64,000 bases of DNA, from contig JAWUZG010000160.1 in the NCBI GenBank assembly GCA_036785705.1, positions 248,001 through 312,000 of the forward strand, given 5' to 3'. Under the pieces are notes generated by a model. It saw only the letters and a list, made by a program, of their open reading frames with translations. It ran no database searches and was not told where the DNA came from. The translations under genes and the position numbers were made by a program. The DNA comes from Acanthornis magna (taxonomy: Eukaryota > Chordata > Aves > Passeriformes > Acanthizidae). This document shows, in pieces, positions 1 to 11,155 of the stretch (positions are counted from its first letter, which is position 1; each line of letters starts with the position of its first letter).

Positions 1-2137
1 GAGGTGCGCTCCGAGGGGGAAGCCGCGCGGAAGAGCAGCGCCCGGCTCCGCGTCACGGTGCGCAGTGAGTGCGGGGATGGGCACGGCAACCCCGACAGCC
101 TCCCCGGGTCCCCAACCGTGTCTGGGTCCCCCCATCCCTACCAGACACCCTGTCTGGGTCTCCCCATCTCTCCCCACTGCCATCTCACCCATCACTGCCT
201 GGGTCCCTTCATCCATTCCCCCGTACCACCCAATGTTCTCCCATCATTGCCCCAAGTCCCTGCCTCCCTCCCTGGATCCTCCCACTCCTCTCTGAGGTTC
301 CTCCATGGTGACCACATCCCACCATCCCTCTCTGGTTCTCCACACCTTTGTCTGGGGTCCCTCACGTCCATCTCCAGTTCTCCCCTCCATGAATCATCCA
401 TCCCTCCCTGGACTCCCTTCTTTATCACTGTGGTACCCCCAGCCCTCTCTGACCTTCCCCCACCTCCCTGGGTCCTTCAAGGTTACCTGGTGTCCCCGAC
501 CCCTACCCAGCACCCCTATCGCACCCATCTCCCCCTGCAGGGATCCCGCTCTTGGGGGTGTCCCTGTCAGTGCAGCCCCCCGGGGGACATGTGGCACTGG
601 GTGACCGCCTGGTGCTGAGCTGCGCGGTGGCTGCAGGGACAGGTCCCCTGTCCTTCTCCTGGCACCGGGGGGGCTCGGGGGCACCGCTGGGCACCGGCCC
701 CCACCTGGAGCTGAGCAAGGCTGGAGACAAGGACAGCGGCCATGACCAGTGCCGGGCCAGTGATGGGGACAGCATGGACAAGAGCCCCACACTGAATGTC
801 ACCGTCCTGGGTGAGCAGGACCCTCAGGCTGGGGGTGGCCCCACCCACGGCATCCCCCATCCCACACTCATCCCCCACAATGAGTGCCAGCCCCATCCCC
901 ACCCTCAGCCCCGTCTCTGTCCCCACAGTGCCCGTGGCCAATGCCACCATCACCCCTGGCCCCCCGGCACACCAGGTGCACCCAGGTGACCCCGTGACCC
1001 TGCGCTGCTCGGTGCAGGTGGGCTCAGCACCTGTCACCTTCACCTGGCTGCGTGACGGGCGGGAGGTGGCCCAGGGTCCCCTCCTGGATCTTGGGGACAT
1101 CGATGTGGGACATTTGGGCACCTACCAGTGTGTGGCCACCAACCAGCTGGACGGGCACCGCGTGTTCCGGGCACTCAGCCCAGAGCTGGCCCTGGAGGTG
1201 ACACCACAGGCACACAGGGACACAGGTGGGGTCACACAGGGCCACTGGGGGCTGCAGCACCCCCGAGACAATAGGTGACCCCAATGTGTCATGTGTCCCC
1301 TCTGTCCCCAGCAGTGGCTGAGGGGGTTGGAAGGACCTTCCTGTTCCTAGTCCTGCTCCTGGGTGTCATCGGCAGCTGTCACTGGTGGCACCGCATGGGT
1401 GGGTGATAGTGGAGGGGGACAGGGGTCCTGAAAGGCAATGGGAAGTCCCCAGTATGGAGGGGCAATGGGGTGGCAATCAAAGCCCGTGATATGAGGATCT
1501 GAGCTTGCGGGCATTTTGAACGATCCTGGGGTGTTCTGGAGGGACCTTGAGGAATATTGGGGTGGCACTGGGGGCTCCTGGCATTTTTGGGGAGGTGTTG
1601 TAGGATCATGCAAGGATGTTGGTGGTTCTTCAAGGATCCTGGGGGATTCTCCATCCCTGCCAAGCTTGGGATTATGGGGGCTTTGGTGGTGCTCAGGGGT
1701 ACTGGAGGGAATCTGGGGTACAGTGAGGGCTCAGGAGGGATCAGATGCCATGGGGACCCCATGATCACACCCCAACCTCCTTTTCCCTGCAGCTGACAGG
1801 AAGTCCCAGGACAGGTGAGTTGGCTGCTCCACCCCTGACTCCCCTTTCTCCCCTCCCCAGACACTCCCTCCCCACACCCCTTTATCCCTGCAGGGTTTTC
1901 CTGGAGCCCCTGTCCCCCCTGAAGGTGGGGGAGGTGCTGGACACTCATGTGGTGGGCACTGCGCAGGCAGAGATTGAGTACAGGGGAGGGACCCGGGACA
2001 GGTCACCCACGGGTGCCACCCCCTACCCAGGTCCCCCCAGCTGGTGTCTCTTGCAGGGCCCCAGATGGGTACCCTGTTCTCCCTCCCCACAGGAACCACA
2101 AGTGATCAACGCGGAGCTTCCAGGATCCCACAAGTGA
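1..2137 (+). CDS. FCRL-like receptor copy 1, 5' end outside the window
   Basis: Type I membrane receptor of the Fc-receptor-like Ig superfamily. Exons by splice signals and homology: end of D3 1-64, D4 541-810, D5 929-1225, transmembrane 1312-1398, juxtamembrane 1793-1814, tail 1894-1973 with possible read-through to 2137. D4 and D5 carry Ig cysteines, the core Trp and an SGTYQC-type F strand, although the F-strand Tyr of D4 is Asp (HDQC). This is the only copy whose D4 keeps both AG and GT splice sites. The transmembrane helix has no charged residue in its core. In the tail the first tyrosine motif reads VLDTHV and the ITIM reads VINAEL, so both tyrosines are lost. The donor after the first tail exon has TT in place of GT (1974-1975), but reading straight on stays open to TGA 2135-2137. 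Ligand unknown. Assigned as FCRL/FcR because D1 and D2 in sister copies match FcR D1/D2 patterns. Confidence 0.8.
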
Positions 2138-2393
2138 CTGCAAGACCTTAGTGACATCTACGAGAAGATGTTGTGTCATTGGCAGGGCTGGGCATCACTG
2201 GGGGTCACTGGAGGTCCCCATCTCTGGGCACCCACACCTCTGTTTTTCCTCCCATTGCCCCATGGGTTCCAGACCTGACTTGGGAGGAGATCATGAGTGT
2301 TGGGGCTCCCATGTGGAGCTGCACAGCATGGCCAGTGCTGCCCATTCTCCCTCCCAGTGCCAGGGGGGCACAGCACCCTGTTATTGGGACCAA

Positions 2394-2399
2394 AATAAA
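2394..2399 (+). terminator. Polyadenylation signal AATAAA of copy 1
   Basis: A canonical AATAAA lies about 260 bases after the last coding exon, and the same hexamer is in the same place in copies 2 and 5. Polyadenylation here is inferred. Confidence 0.7.
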
Positions 2400-5128
2400 T
2401 CTTTTTGCTTAAACTGGAAGAAATAGTTTTTATTTTTTCATCTCTGTTGGGCTTTAGGAATGGGATTCTCCAATTTCAGGCTTCTCCTAAAAACCAGGAG
2501 CTGATGCACCTCCCCTCCAGTTGGAGGCTCAAAAGGCCTGGTAGAACAGTGGGAGTTCAAGGCAAAACTCAATAATTTGGTGCGATCATTCATTCTCAGT
2601 CAATGGTGAACTTTGGATTTTGCACCAGGTACTCACGAGGTTTGAAAGACAGCTGTCTGCCGAGGAAGGCAGGAACCTTCCTGGGATGGAAAATATGACC
2701 GCCTTCCCTCCAGATTATTATCACTTTGAAATTGCAGGGCTTTCAGGCACAGATATAGGAAAAGGAATAACAGTTCTTTACTAGGATATATCTAGCAAGA
2801 CAAACAAACAAGAGCAGCAACAACAAACCCAAACAGAATCCCAACAACAGCCTTCTATCGCCTGCCAAAGCACTTTCCCCTTCGGTGCAGTTACAGTCAC
2901 AGCCAGCAGGGGCGCTGTTGGCTCCCGGCCAGGCTGGGCAGGTGCGATGATAACCCCGCGGCTGCAGGGGACGCTGTGGCGTGAGCTCAGCCATCTCTCC
3001 CCACAATTGGCAATGGCGGCTCAGGCAACGGAACGAGAGCCAATGGCTCCCTTTGTGAAACTCATGGGCAGCAGCCGGACTCAGCGCCACTCCGGATTGT
3101 GAGCTGGACTGTAGCAGGAACCTCGGAGCAGCGGGCTGGACAGCAGAGCTGAGCACACCTGGGGTGGCAAACAAAGTGTAGCAAAAAAAGGAACAAGTCT
3201 AACCAGAAGCCACAGGTATCTGGGCAGATGCAGGTGTTGAGCCAAAGTGTAGCAAAAACAGTGCAGCAGCAGAAAAACAGCAGGACTGGGCAGTGGTAGC
3301 TGGGTTCTCGTGAGCAGCTGGGAGATGCTCCCTCCAGAGAGGGGGAGGGGGTCATGGTCCCAGGGTCCCCCCCAGGCACCCACACAGATGTGAGGGTCCC
3401 TCCCAGTGAGGTTGGGTGTTGAAGAGGTCCCAGTTCAACAGCTGCTCTTACGAGCAAAGGCTTACCCATGGTAAGGAGAAGTAGTGAGAGACAAATTCCC
3501 GCAGCAGCAGTGAATTCTTCCCGCAGCCGCAGTCCTTCATCAAGACCAGAACCATCTCTGATCCAATCTGTGAGAGAGAGAGAGAGAGCCAGAGAGCACT
3601 GAGAGAGCTGAACCCAGCCCCTGACTGCCAGCCAAGTCTTGCGGTATGTCTACACTTCCCAAGAAAAAACCCCCCAGCTAAGAGACTGCAGCAAACTGCA
3701 CCCCTTCCCCCTCCTCCCCATCCTGGCTACATCTTTCATCTCCTAAGTACCTGTCCTTCTCATCCCTTTGGCAACAAAAGGGAGAAAAATTCCCTGAGAG
3801 AAAGAAAAACAGAAAAATCCTCACCTTTAAGAGGAGGTCCATGCAGAGCCACAAAAATATACCGTTCCCTTTAGGAGCCCATTGGTGCATCCCACAGCAG
3901 CGTTTGCCTGTGGATAATACAGAGTGAGGAATCTCCCTGAGTGTCCAACAGGTCCATGGCATTGTTCCCTGGCTGCTGGGCAGCAAGCCACCCCACAAGG
4001 AAGGCTTTTCCTGGGCCATATTTAGGCACTCTTCCATTTTTCTCATTCACACCCTGAGACTTGATTTACTTTCCATGGATTCTTCTCCCAAAAGGGAACA
4101 ACTCTGTCCATCCTTGGACCACTGCACAGGAATCTGTGGAAATGCCTGTGTGTCCCTCAGGGGCTGATTCCCTGGAAAATCCACTCCATCCTGCCCTGAA
4201 TTCTCCTGCCTGGGCACTCCCTACTCCTGCTCTCACCCCCTATTCTCCAGATCCATGTGTGGACGGCCACTGCTCGATATTTCCACGCATTTCCCTCTCA
4301 TCTGGTGGCCACAGCCAGAAACCAAACATTCCTTCTGAAAGCTTCCAAAGGGCTGCAGGTTTTGTACAGGAAGGAGGATGGTCCAGGTCAGGTTGCTGAG
4401 CAGATTGTTGTTGTCTTTGCAGGAGTTTTGGGGCTCTCTCAGTCCCTAGGTCAGAGGGACAAAATGATCAATTGCTGCATTTCCGGACTGCTTCCCTCAC
4501 AGCTGCCCCTGCAGGGGGGTTTCCAGCCAGCCCTGCTCTCAAAACCATCACAGACCCTTGCAGAGCCACTGCTTGGGCTCCCATTGGATTTTGTGCTTCT
4601 TGCAGGGCTGAGCAAACCACAGCCAGGCCTTTTTCCCCCACACAATTCTCACCTTGGAGCAGCTCTAAAGCTGCGAGAATCAAAGCCAAGGGGGCGGCTA
4701 GGAGCCTCAGGTCCTGGCTGTCCCTGGGGCTGGCCAGAGCAGGGCTGGTCAATGGCCATCCCTGGGCAGTGGGGCTGTGCCATGGCTGGGCCCCAGCCTT
4801 GGATGGGCATAGGCTGCAAGGAGGAAGAGTTTGGGAGCTCCTTCCTGCCTGGGGCTCCATTCCCAAGCTGCTCTTCCTGGCTCAGATCCTCCCAGGGATG
4901 AGCAAAAAGGGAGAAGTTTGGACACCCACTCCAGAACTGCCATCCCCCAGGACAGAACACCCCAGGTGGGGTGTGTTACCCCTGGGACAGGATCACCCTA
5001 TGGAGTGTCACCCCCAGAACTGGGACTCCCTTGGAAAAGGGACAGGACACCCCTGGATGTGCTCCGCCAGGACAGAACCGCCCCCCACATCTGACTCTCA
5101 GCACAAACGGCCTCTTCCTTCTGCTGCA
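2400..5128. other. Intergenic spacer between copies 1 and 2
   Basis: No coding exon found. It contains an old LTR-like segment from about 2630, a short GA repeat near 3570, and a spacer module (about 3680-4880) that recurs inverted at about 27480-28560 and 59400-60480. Open frames here have no domain features and look incidental to GC-rich sequence. Confidence 0.6.
2630..3665 (+). mobile_element. Old solo-LTR-like element (copy 1 side)
   Basis: It begins with a degraded form of the start seen in the solo LTRs at 40721 and 34228, followed by the same adenine-rich stretch and the block containing CAGCAGGGGCGCTGTTGG. The 3' end is uncertain. A nearly identical element sits at about 10120-11155, so insertion preceded the 1/2 duplication. 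Confidence 0.5.
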
Positions 5129-5148
5129 GGAAAGAGAAAGTGAAAGTG
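5129..5148 (+). promoter_or_regulatory. ISRE/ETS-IRF-like element upstream of copy 2
   Basis: GGAAAGAGAAAGTGAAAGTG contains GAAANNGAAA (ISRE core) and GGAA-N3-GAAA (ETS-IRF composite spacing). It lies about 720 bp before the ATG and is conserved in position and sequence across the array. It directly follows CTTCCTTCTGCTGCAG, so a 5'UTR exon acceptor is an alternative reading. Confidence 0.6.
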
Positions 5149-5750
5149 TTGGGAGGGAAAGGGAAAGTCGAACACTCCCATCCCCCACAGCCCCCCCCCA
5201 CCCCTTCCTGAACCCCTTCTCCTCCTCCTCCTCAGTGTCCCCCTAACCTTTCCCCTGCACAGGAGCACCCTGAGATCGCCAAGGGAGAATTGGGGGAATG
5301 CAAAATTGAGGAAAAAAAGGAATTATAATAAAGTGAGGAAAAAGCCCCTGGGGAAGAGTGGGGAGGCACAGACCCAGTGCCCCTTGAAATCCACCTGGGG
5401 TGACCCCCAGGCCCTGACCCACCCGAGGGGGCAGCGCTGGGCCGTGGGTCACACCAAAATCTGAGGCACCCAGGGAAGGAACTGCAACCCATGTGCCCAC
5501 CCAGACACTGTCTATCCCTGGGACCACCACTGCCCTGGGAACCCACCCATTGGACCCCCGTTCCTTATGTCCCCCCTTCCTGGGAACCCCATCCTGGCAC
5601 TGCCATTGCCCAGGATCTCCACAGCCCAGGACCCCCATTCCCAAGAAACACCCATACACAGGTCCCTACACACACTGAGTCCCCAGCTTCTGGCCGGCCT
5701 GTCCCCACCCAGTCCCCACCATGCGCCACCCACTCATGAGGTCAAGACAT

Positions 5751-5771
5751 GACCTCGCTTCCTTCCCCTTC
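5751..5771 (-). promoter_or_regulatory. PU.1-like purine box, copy 2 promoter
   Basis: On the minus strand it reads GAAGGGGAAGGAAGCGAGGTC, about 80 bp before the ATG. The box is conserved in all copies with a visible promoter, and ETS/PU.1 binding is inferred from the GAGGAA/GGGGAAG core. Confidence 0.5.
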
Positions 5772-5849
5772 ATCCGAAGAGCCGCCACCGAGGGGACAGG
5801 TGGCCCCAGCAGTGTGTGACAGCCAGCCCGGATAGCCGGGGACAGCGGG

Positions 5850-8800
5850 ATGGCTGGGAAGGTGGCACTGCTCCTGTGGGGTGAGTGCCCCGGGTATGGG
5901 CCTGACACCCTGGGGATGGGCCCTGGTGAGGCAGAGAGCAATGGGGAGGGGGCACAGGGGGGCTGCGGGATCCCCTGAGGTCCCCAATGCCAGCAGAGAC
6001 ACTTCATGAGGTGACTGAGGTCGTGGGCTAGCTCTGGGGACAGGAGAGGAGGGACAGAATGATGGGGACAATAATGGGTGTGGGGAGGCATCATGGAGCT
6101 GGGGCAGCTGTGGGGACAGGGGGACACAGGGGTGAAGGGACAGGGACAAGGGGACGGGCACCTTTGGGTTGGGCCATGGGCCCATGGGCCCCCAGGTGCT
6201 GGGGGGCTGAGGGGGGTGATCTGTGCCAGCACGGGGTGCCTGTGTTGTCCCCATTTCCGGAGTGTCCACACTGTCCCCATGTCCTGCCTGAGCACAGGGT
6301 GGCCGCGGTGTCCCCTTCCCCGAGAGATCGGTGCCACTCTGGGGTCCGCACAGAGACAGCTCGGGGTCAGCCCCCACACCCTGTGCCCCGGGTGTGACTG
6401 TCCCTGCGGGGCCACCCCCACCCAGCCCTGTCCCTTCTCCCTTCCAGCACAGACCCTCAGCCTCACTGGTGAGTCCTCAGCAGATACCATGTCCCCACCC
6501 TGCTGTCCCCAGCCCTGCACTGGCCCTGGCAGGCTGGTGTCCCCTGTCACCCACAGGTGCCCAGACCACCCAGCTCCTCGTGGAGCCCCCCTGGACGCCG
6601 GCGGTGCTGTGGGACGAGGTGACACTGACCTGCCGGGGCTTGGGGACCTCGGGTACCACCACCTGGTACAAGGACGGGCAAAGCTGGGGGCATAAGAAGG
6701 GACTTCACCACTTCACTGTCACTGAGAGTGGCACCTACAGCTGTCACAGACCCGGCACCGGGCTCAGCAGCCCCGTGAGCATCATAAAGAGTGAGGGGGG
6801 TTTGTGTCCCCACCGTGACACCTGCGGGGACCCCGAGGGCTCTGGGTGGGCTCTGCTTCCTGGGTCACAACCCTCGGGTGACGAGAGCCTGTCCCCTGCA
6901 CACGGGGACATCCCAGAGCATCCCAGAGTGAGGGGACCCCGGTGCTGGAACTGGGGACCCCTGGGGTGCTGCCGCTGTCATCGGGACCCTCCTGGAGTGA
7001 TTTGTCCCCACTTGCCCCACAGACTGGCTGGTGCTGCAGGTGCCGGCGCGGGCGCTACTGGAGGGGGACACCGTGACACTGCGCTGCCGGGGCTGGTGGA
7101 ACAAGCCGGTCATCTCAGTGTCCTTCTACCGCGAGGGGAAGGATCTGCCGGGGCTCCTCCAGGGGACCGAGCTGTCCCTGTCCCCCCTGCAGCTGAACCA
7201 CAGCGGACGCTACAGCTGCAGGGGCTGGGTGGACTTCCAAGTGACACGGGAGTGGAAGGAGTCGGGGCCAGTGACATTGACAGTGCGCGGTGAGCACCCC
7301 CACAGCTGGCACCCCAACACCCCGACAGCCCCACTGCCCCTCCCCAGCACACTCGGGGTCACAGCCTCCCCTCCCATCTGCCCCCCAGACCTCTTCACGG
7401 CGCCGGTGCTGGAGGGTCCCCACGAGCCCACCGGGGGCTCCCCCCTGAATCTCAGCTGCCTCAGCACCCCCAGCCCCCTGCGGCCCCGAGCCCCCCTCCT
7501 GTACCTCTTCTACCGGGACGGGCAGTTGGTGGGGGGCCCGCAGGGGTCCCCGCAGCTGCTGGTGCCCGCCGTGGGGGTGTCCCACTCGGGCAATTACAGC
7601 TGCGAGGTGCGCTCCGAGGGGGAAGCCGTGCGGAAGAGCAGCGCCCGGCTCCGCATCACGGTGCGCAGTGAGTGCGGGGATGGGCACGGGAACCCCGACA
7701 GCCTCCCCGGAACCCCTGCACCAACTGGGAACCTCCAACCCTCCCCGACAACCTGCCCGGCTCCCCTCAATCCCTCCCAGGTCTCTCCCCAGATCGCGCC
7801 ATCCCTGCCCCGAGTCGCCTCACCCCCGGGTCCACCCATCCCTCTCTGAGGTCCCCACATTCTTCTCCGGTGTTCTCCCACCCCTCTCCCTCTGTCCCCT
7901 CCCTGAATCCCTCCGATCCTTCCCTAGGGTCCCTTTCCAAGCCCTCCCCCCTCTCTGGGCCCTCTTCTCCCACACTGGGGCCCCGCCACTTCTCTCTGAT
8001 CCCCCCATTCCCCGGAGTCTCTCACTGTCCCCTGCTGTCCCCTCCTGCGCGGGTCCCGCTCCCGGGGGCATCCCTGTCAGCGCAGTCCCCCGGGGCACAG
8101 GTGGCACTGGGTGACCGCCTGGTGCTGAGCTGTGCGGTGGCCGTGGGGACAGGTCCCCTGTCCTTCTCCTGGCACCGGGGGGACTCGGGGGCACCGCTGG
8201 GCACCGGCCCCCACCTGGAGCTGAACAATGTTGGGGACAATGACAGCGGCAACTATCAGTGCCGGGCCATTGACGGGGGCAGCGTGGCTGAGAGTTCTGC
8301 ACTGAATGTCACTGTGCTGGGGGAGTGGGACCCTTGGGCTCGGGGTGACCCCCCCACGGCATCCCCATCCCACCCACGGTCCCCTCCCCCACACCCTCAG
8401 CCCTGCCTCTGTTCCCGCAGTGCCCGTGGCCAATGCCACCATCACCCCTGGCCCCCCGGCACACCAGGTGCACCCAGGTGACCCCGTGACCCTGCGCTGC
8501 TCGGTGCAGGTGGGCTCTGCACCTGTCACCTTCACCTGGCTGCGTGACGGGCGGGAGGTGGCCCAGGGTCCCCTCCTGGATCTTGTGGACATCAATGTGG
8601 GACATTCTGGCACCTACCAGTGCATGGCCACCAACCAGCTGGACAGGCACCGTGTGTTCCAGGCACTCAGCCCAGAGCTGGCCCTGGAGGTGACACCACA
8701 GGCACACAGGGACACAGGTGGGGTCACACAGGGCCACTGGGGGCTGCAGCACCCCCGAGACAATAGGTGACCCCAATGTGTCATGTGTCCCCTCTGTCCC

Positions 8801-9495
8801 CAGCAGTGGCTGAGGGGGTTGGAAGGACCTTCCTGTTCCTAGTCCTGCTCCTGGGTGTCATCGGCAGCTGTCACTGGTGGCACCGCATGGGTGGGTGATA
8901 GTGGAGGGGGACAGGGGTCCTGAAAGGCAATGGGAAGTCCCCAGTATGGAGGGGCAATGGGGTGGCAATCAAAGCCCGTGATATGAGGATCTGAGATTGC
9001 GGGCATTTTGAATGATCCTGAGGTGTCCTGGAGGGACCTTGAGGAATATTGGGGTGGCACTGGCAGCTCCTGGCATTTTTGGGGAGGTGTTGTAGGATCA
9101 TGCAAGGATGTTGGTGGTTCTTCAAGGATCCTGGGGGATTCTCCATCCCTGCCAAGCTTGGGATTATGGGGGCTTTGGTGGTGCTCAGGGGTACTGGAGG
9201 GAATCTGGGGTACAGTGAGGGCTCAGGAGGGATCAGATGCCATGGGGACCCCATGATCACACCCCAACCTCCTTTTCCCTGCAGCTGACAGGAAGTCCCA
9301 GGACAGGTGAGTTGGCTGCTCCACCCCTGACTCCCCTTTCTCCCCTCCCCAGACACGCCCCCCGCACCCCTTTATCCCTGCAGGGTTTTCCTGGAGTCCC
9401 TGTCTCCCCTGAAGTTGGGGGAGGTGCTGGACACTCATGTGGTGGGCACTGCGCAGGCAGAGATTGAGTACAGGGGAGGGACCAGGGACATGTAA
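5850..9495 (+). CDS. FCRL-like receptor copy 2, D1-D2-D3-(D4)-D5-TM
   Basis: Exons: signal 5850-5880 (MAGKVALLLW) and 6448-6468, D1 6557-6790, D2 7023-7289, D3 7389-7667, D5 8421-8717, transmembrane 8804-8890, juxtamembrane 9285-9306, tail 9384-9495. D1 has EPPWTPAVLW and WYKDG, as in FcR D1. D2 begins with DWLVLQVP, as in FcR D2. D3 has LFYRDG and SGNYSC, as in FCRL D3. A D4 exon (8051-8320) is open and Ig-like, but its acceptor is GC in place of AG and its donor GG in place of GT. If skipped, the frame holds and the protein is 449 aa. A cryptic in-frame acceptor lies at 8079-8080. The tail has VLDTHV in place of VLYTHV. The next donor is TT (9464-9465), so read-through ends at TAA 9493-9495. 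The downstream ITIM relic (about 9594) reads VIHAEL. The product should be a surface receptor without tyrosine motifs. Confidence 0.75.
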
Positions 9496-9883
9496 CCCAC
9501 GGGTGCCACCCCCTACCCAGGTTCCCCCAGCTGGTGTCTCTTGCAGGGCCCCAGATGGGTACCCTGTTCTCCCTCCCCACAGGAACCACAAGTGATCCAT
9601 GCGGAGCTTCCAGGATCCCACAAGTGACTGCAAGACCCCAGTGACATCTACGAGAAGATGTTGTGACACTGGCGGGGCTGGACATCACTGGGGGTCACTG
9701 GAGGTCCCCATCTCTGGGCACCCACACCTCTGTTTTTCCTCCCATTGCCCCATGGGTTCCCAACCTGACTTGGGAGGAGATCATGAGTGGAGGGGCTCCC
9801 ATGTGGAGCTGCACAGCATGGCCAATGCTGCCCATTCTCCCTCCCAGTGCCAGGGGGGCACAGCACCCTGTTATTGGGACCAA

Positions 9884-9889
9884 AATAAA
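9884..9889 (+). terminator. Polyadenylation signal AATAAA of copy 2
   Basis: Canonical hexamer in the same context as at 2394 and 33982. Confidence 0.7.
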
Positions 9890-10119
9890 TCTTTTTGCTT
9901 AAACTGGAAGAAATGGTTTTTATTTTTTCATCTCTGTTGGGCTTTAGGAATGGGATTCTCCAATTTCAGGCTTCTCCTAAAAACCAGGAGCTGATGCACC
10001 TCCCCTCCAGTTGGAGGCTCAAAAGGCCTGGTAGAACAGTGGGAGTTCAAGGCAAAACTCAATAATTTGGTGCGATCATTCATTCTCAGTCAATGGTGAA
10101 CTTTGGATTTTGCACCAGG

Positions 10120-11155
10120 TACTCACGAGGTTTGAAAGACAGCTGTCTGCCGAGGAAGGCAGGAACCTTCCTGGGATGGAAAATATGACCGCCTTCCCTC
10201 CAGATTATTATCACTTTGAAATTGCAGGGCTTTCAGGCACAGATATAGGAAAAGGAATAACAGTTCTTTACTAGGATATATCTAGCAAGACAAACAAACA
10301 AGAGCAGCAACAACAAACCCAAACAGAATCCCAACAACAGCCTTCTATCGCCTGCCAAAGCACTTTCCCCTTCGGTGCAGTTACAGTCACAGCCAGCAGG
10401 GGCGCTGTTGGCTCCCGGCCAGGCTGGGCAGGTGCGATGATAACCCCGCGGCTGCAGGGGACGCTGTGGCGTGAGCTCAGCCATCTCTCTCCACAATTGG
10501 CAATGGCGGCTCAGGCAACGGAACGAGAGCCAATGGCTCCCTTTGTGAAACTCATGGGCAGCAGCCGGACTCAGCGCCACTCCGGATTGTGAGCTGGACT
10601 GTAGCAGGAACCTCGGAGCAGCGGGCTGGACAGCAGAGCTGAGCACACCTGGGGTGGCAAACAAAGTGTAGCAAAAAAAGGAACAAGTCTAACCAGAAGC
10701 CACAGGTATCTGGGCAGATGCAGGTGTTGAGCCAAAGTGTAGCAAAAACAGTGCAGCAGCAGAAAAACAGCAGGACTGGGCAGTGGTAGCTGGGTTCTCG
10801 TGAGCAGCTGGGAGATGCTCCCTCCAGAGAGGGGGAGGGGGTCATGGTCCCAGGGTCCCCCCCAGGCACCCACACAGATGTGAGGGTCCCTCCCAGTGAG
10901 GTTGGGTGTTGAAGAGGTCCCAGTTCAACAGCTGCTCTTACGAGCAAAGGCTTACCCATGGTAAGGAGAAGTAGTGAGAGACAAATTCCCGCAGCAGCAG
11001 TGAATTCTTCCCGCAGCCGCAGTCCTTCATCAAGACCAGAACCATCTCTGATCCAATCTGTGAGAGAGAGAGAGAGAGCCAGAGAGCACTGAGAGGGCTG
11101 AACCCAGCCCCTGACTGCCAGCCAAGTCTTGCGGTATGTCTACACTTCCCAAGAA
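10120..11155 (+). mobile_element. Old solo-LTR-like element (copy 2 side)
   Basis: Duplicate of the element at about 2630-3665, almost identical to it. The ends are approximate. Confidence 0.5.

Larger units (their letters stand above)
929..4884. repeat. Direct duplication, left copy (partner 8421-12373)
   Basis: From the D5 exon to 4884 the sequence is repeated at an offset of about 7490 bases with few differences by eye, including the LTR-like insert, the polyA signal and the spacer. Similarity ends abruptly after CTCTTCCTGGCTCA in both copies. Confidence 0.85.

Noticed and set aside
3570..3590. GA microsatellite as a regulatory GAGA element
   Set aside because: Short, inside an old LTR-like element, and not placed consistently near any promoter.
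5666..6625. 319-codon minus-strand frame antisense to copy 2 exon 1 and intron
   Set aside because: Antisense to conserved promoter and signal exons, low-complexity Pro/His-rich translation, no conserved start.
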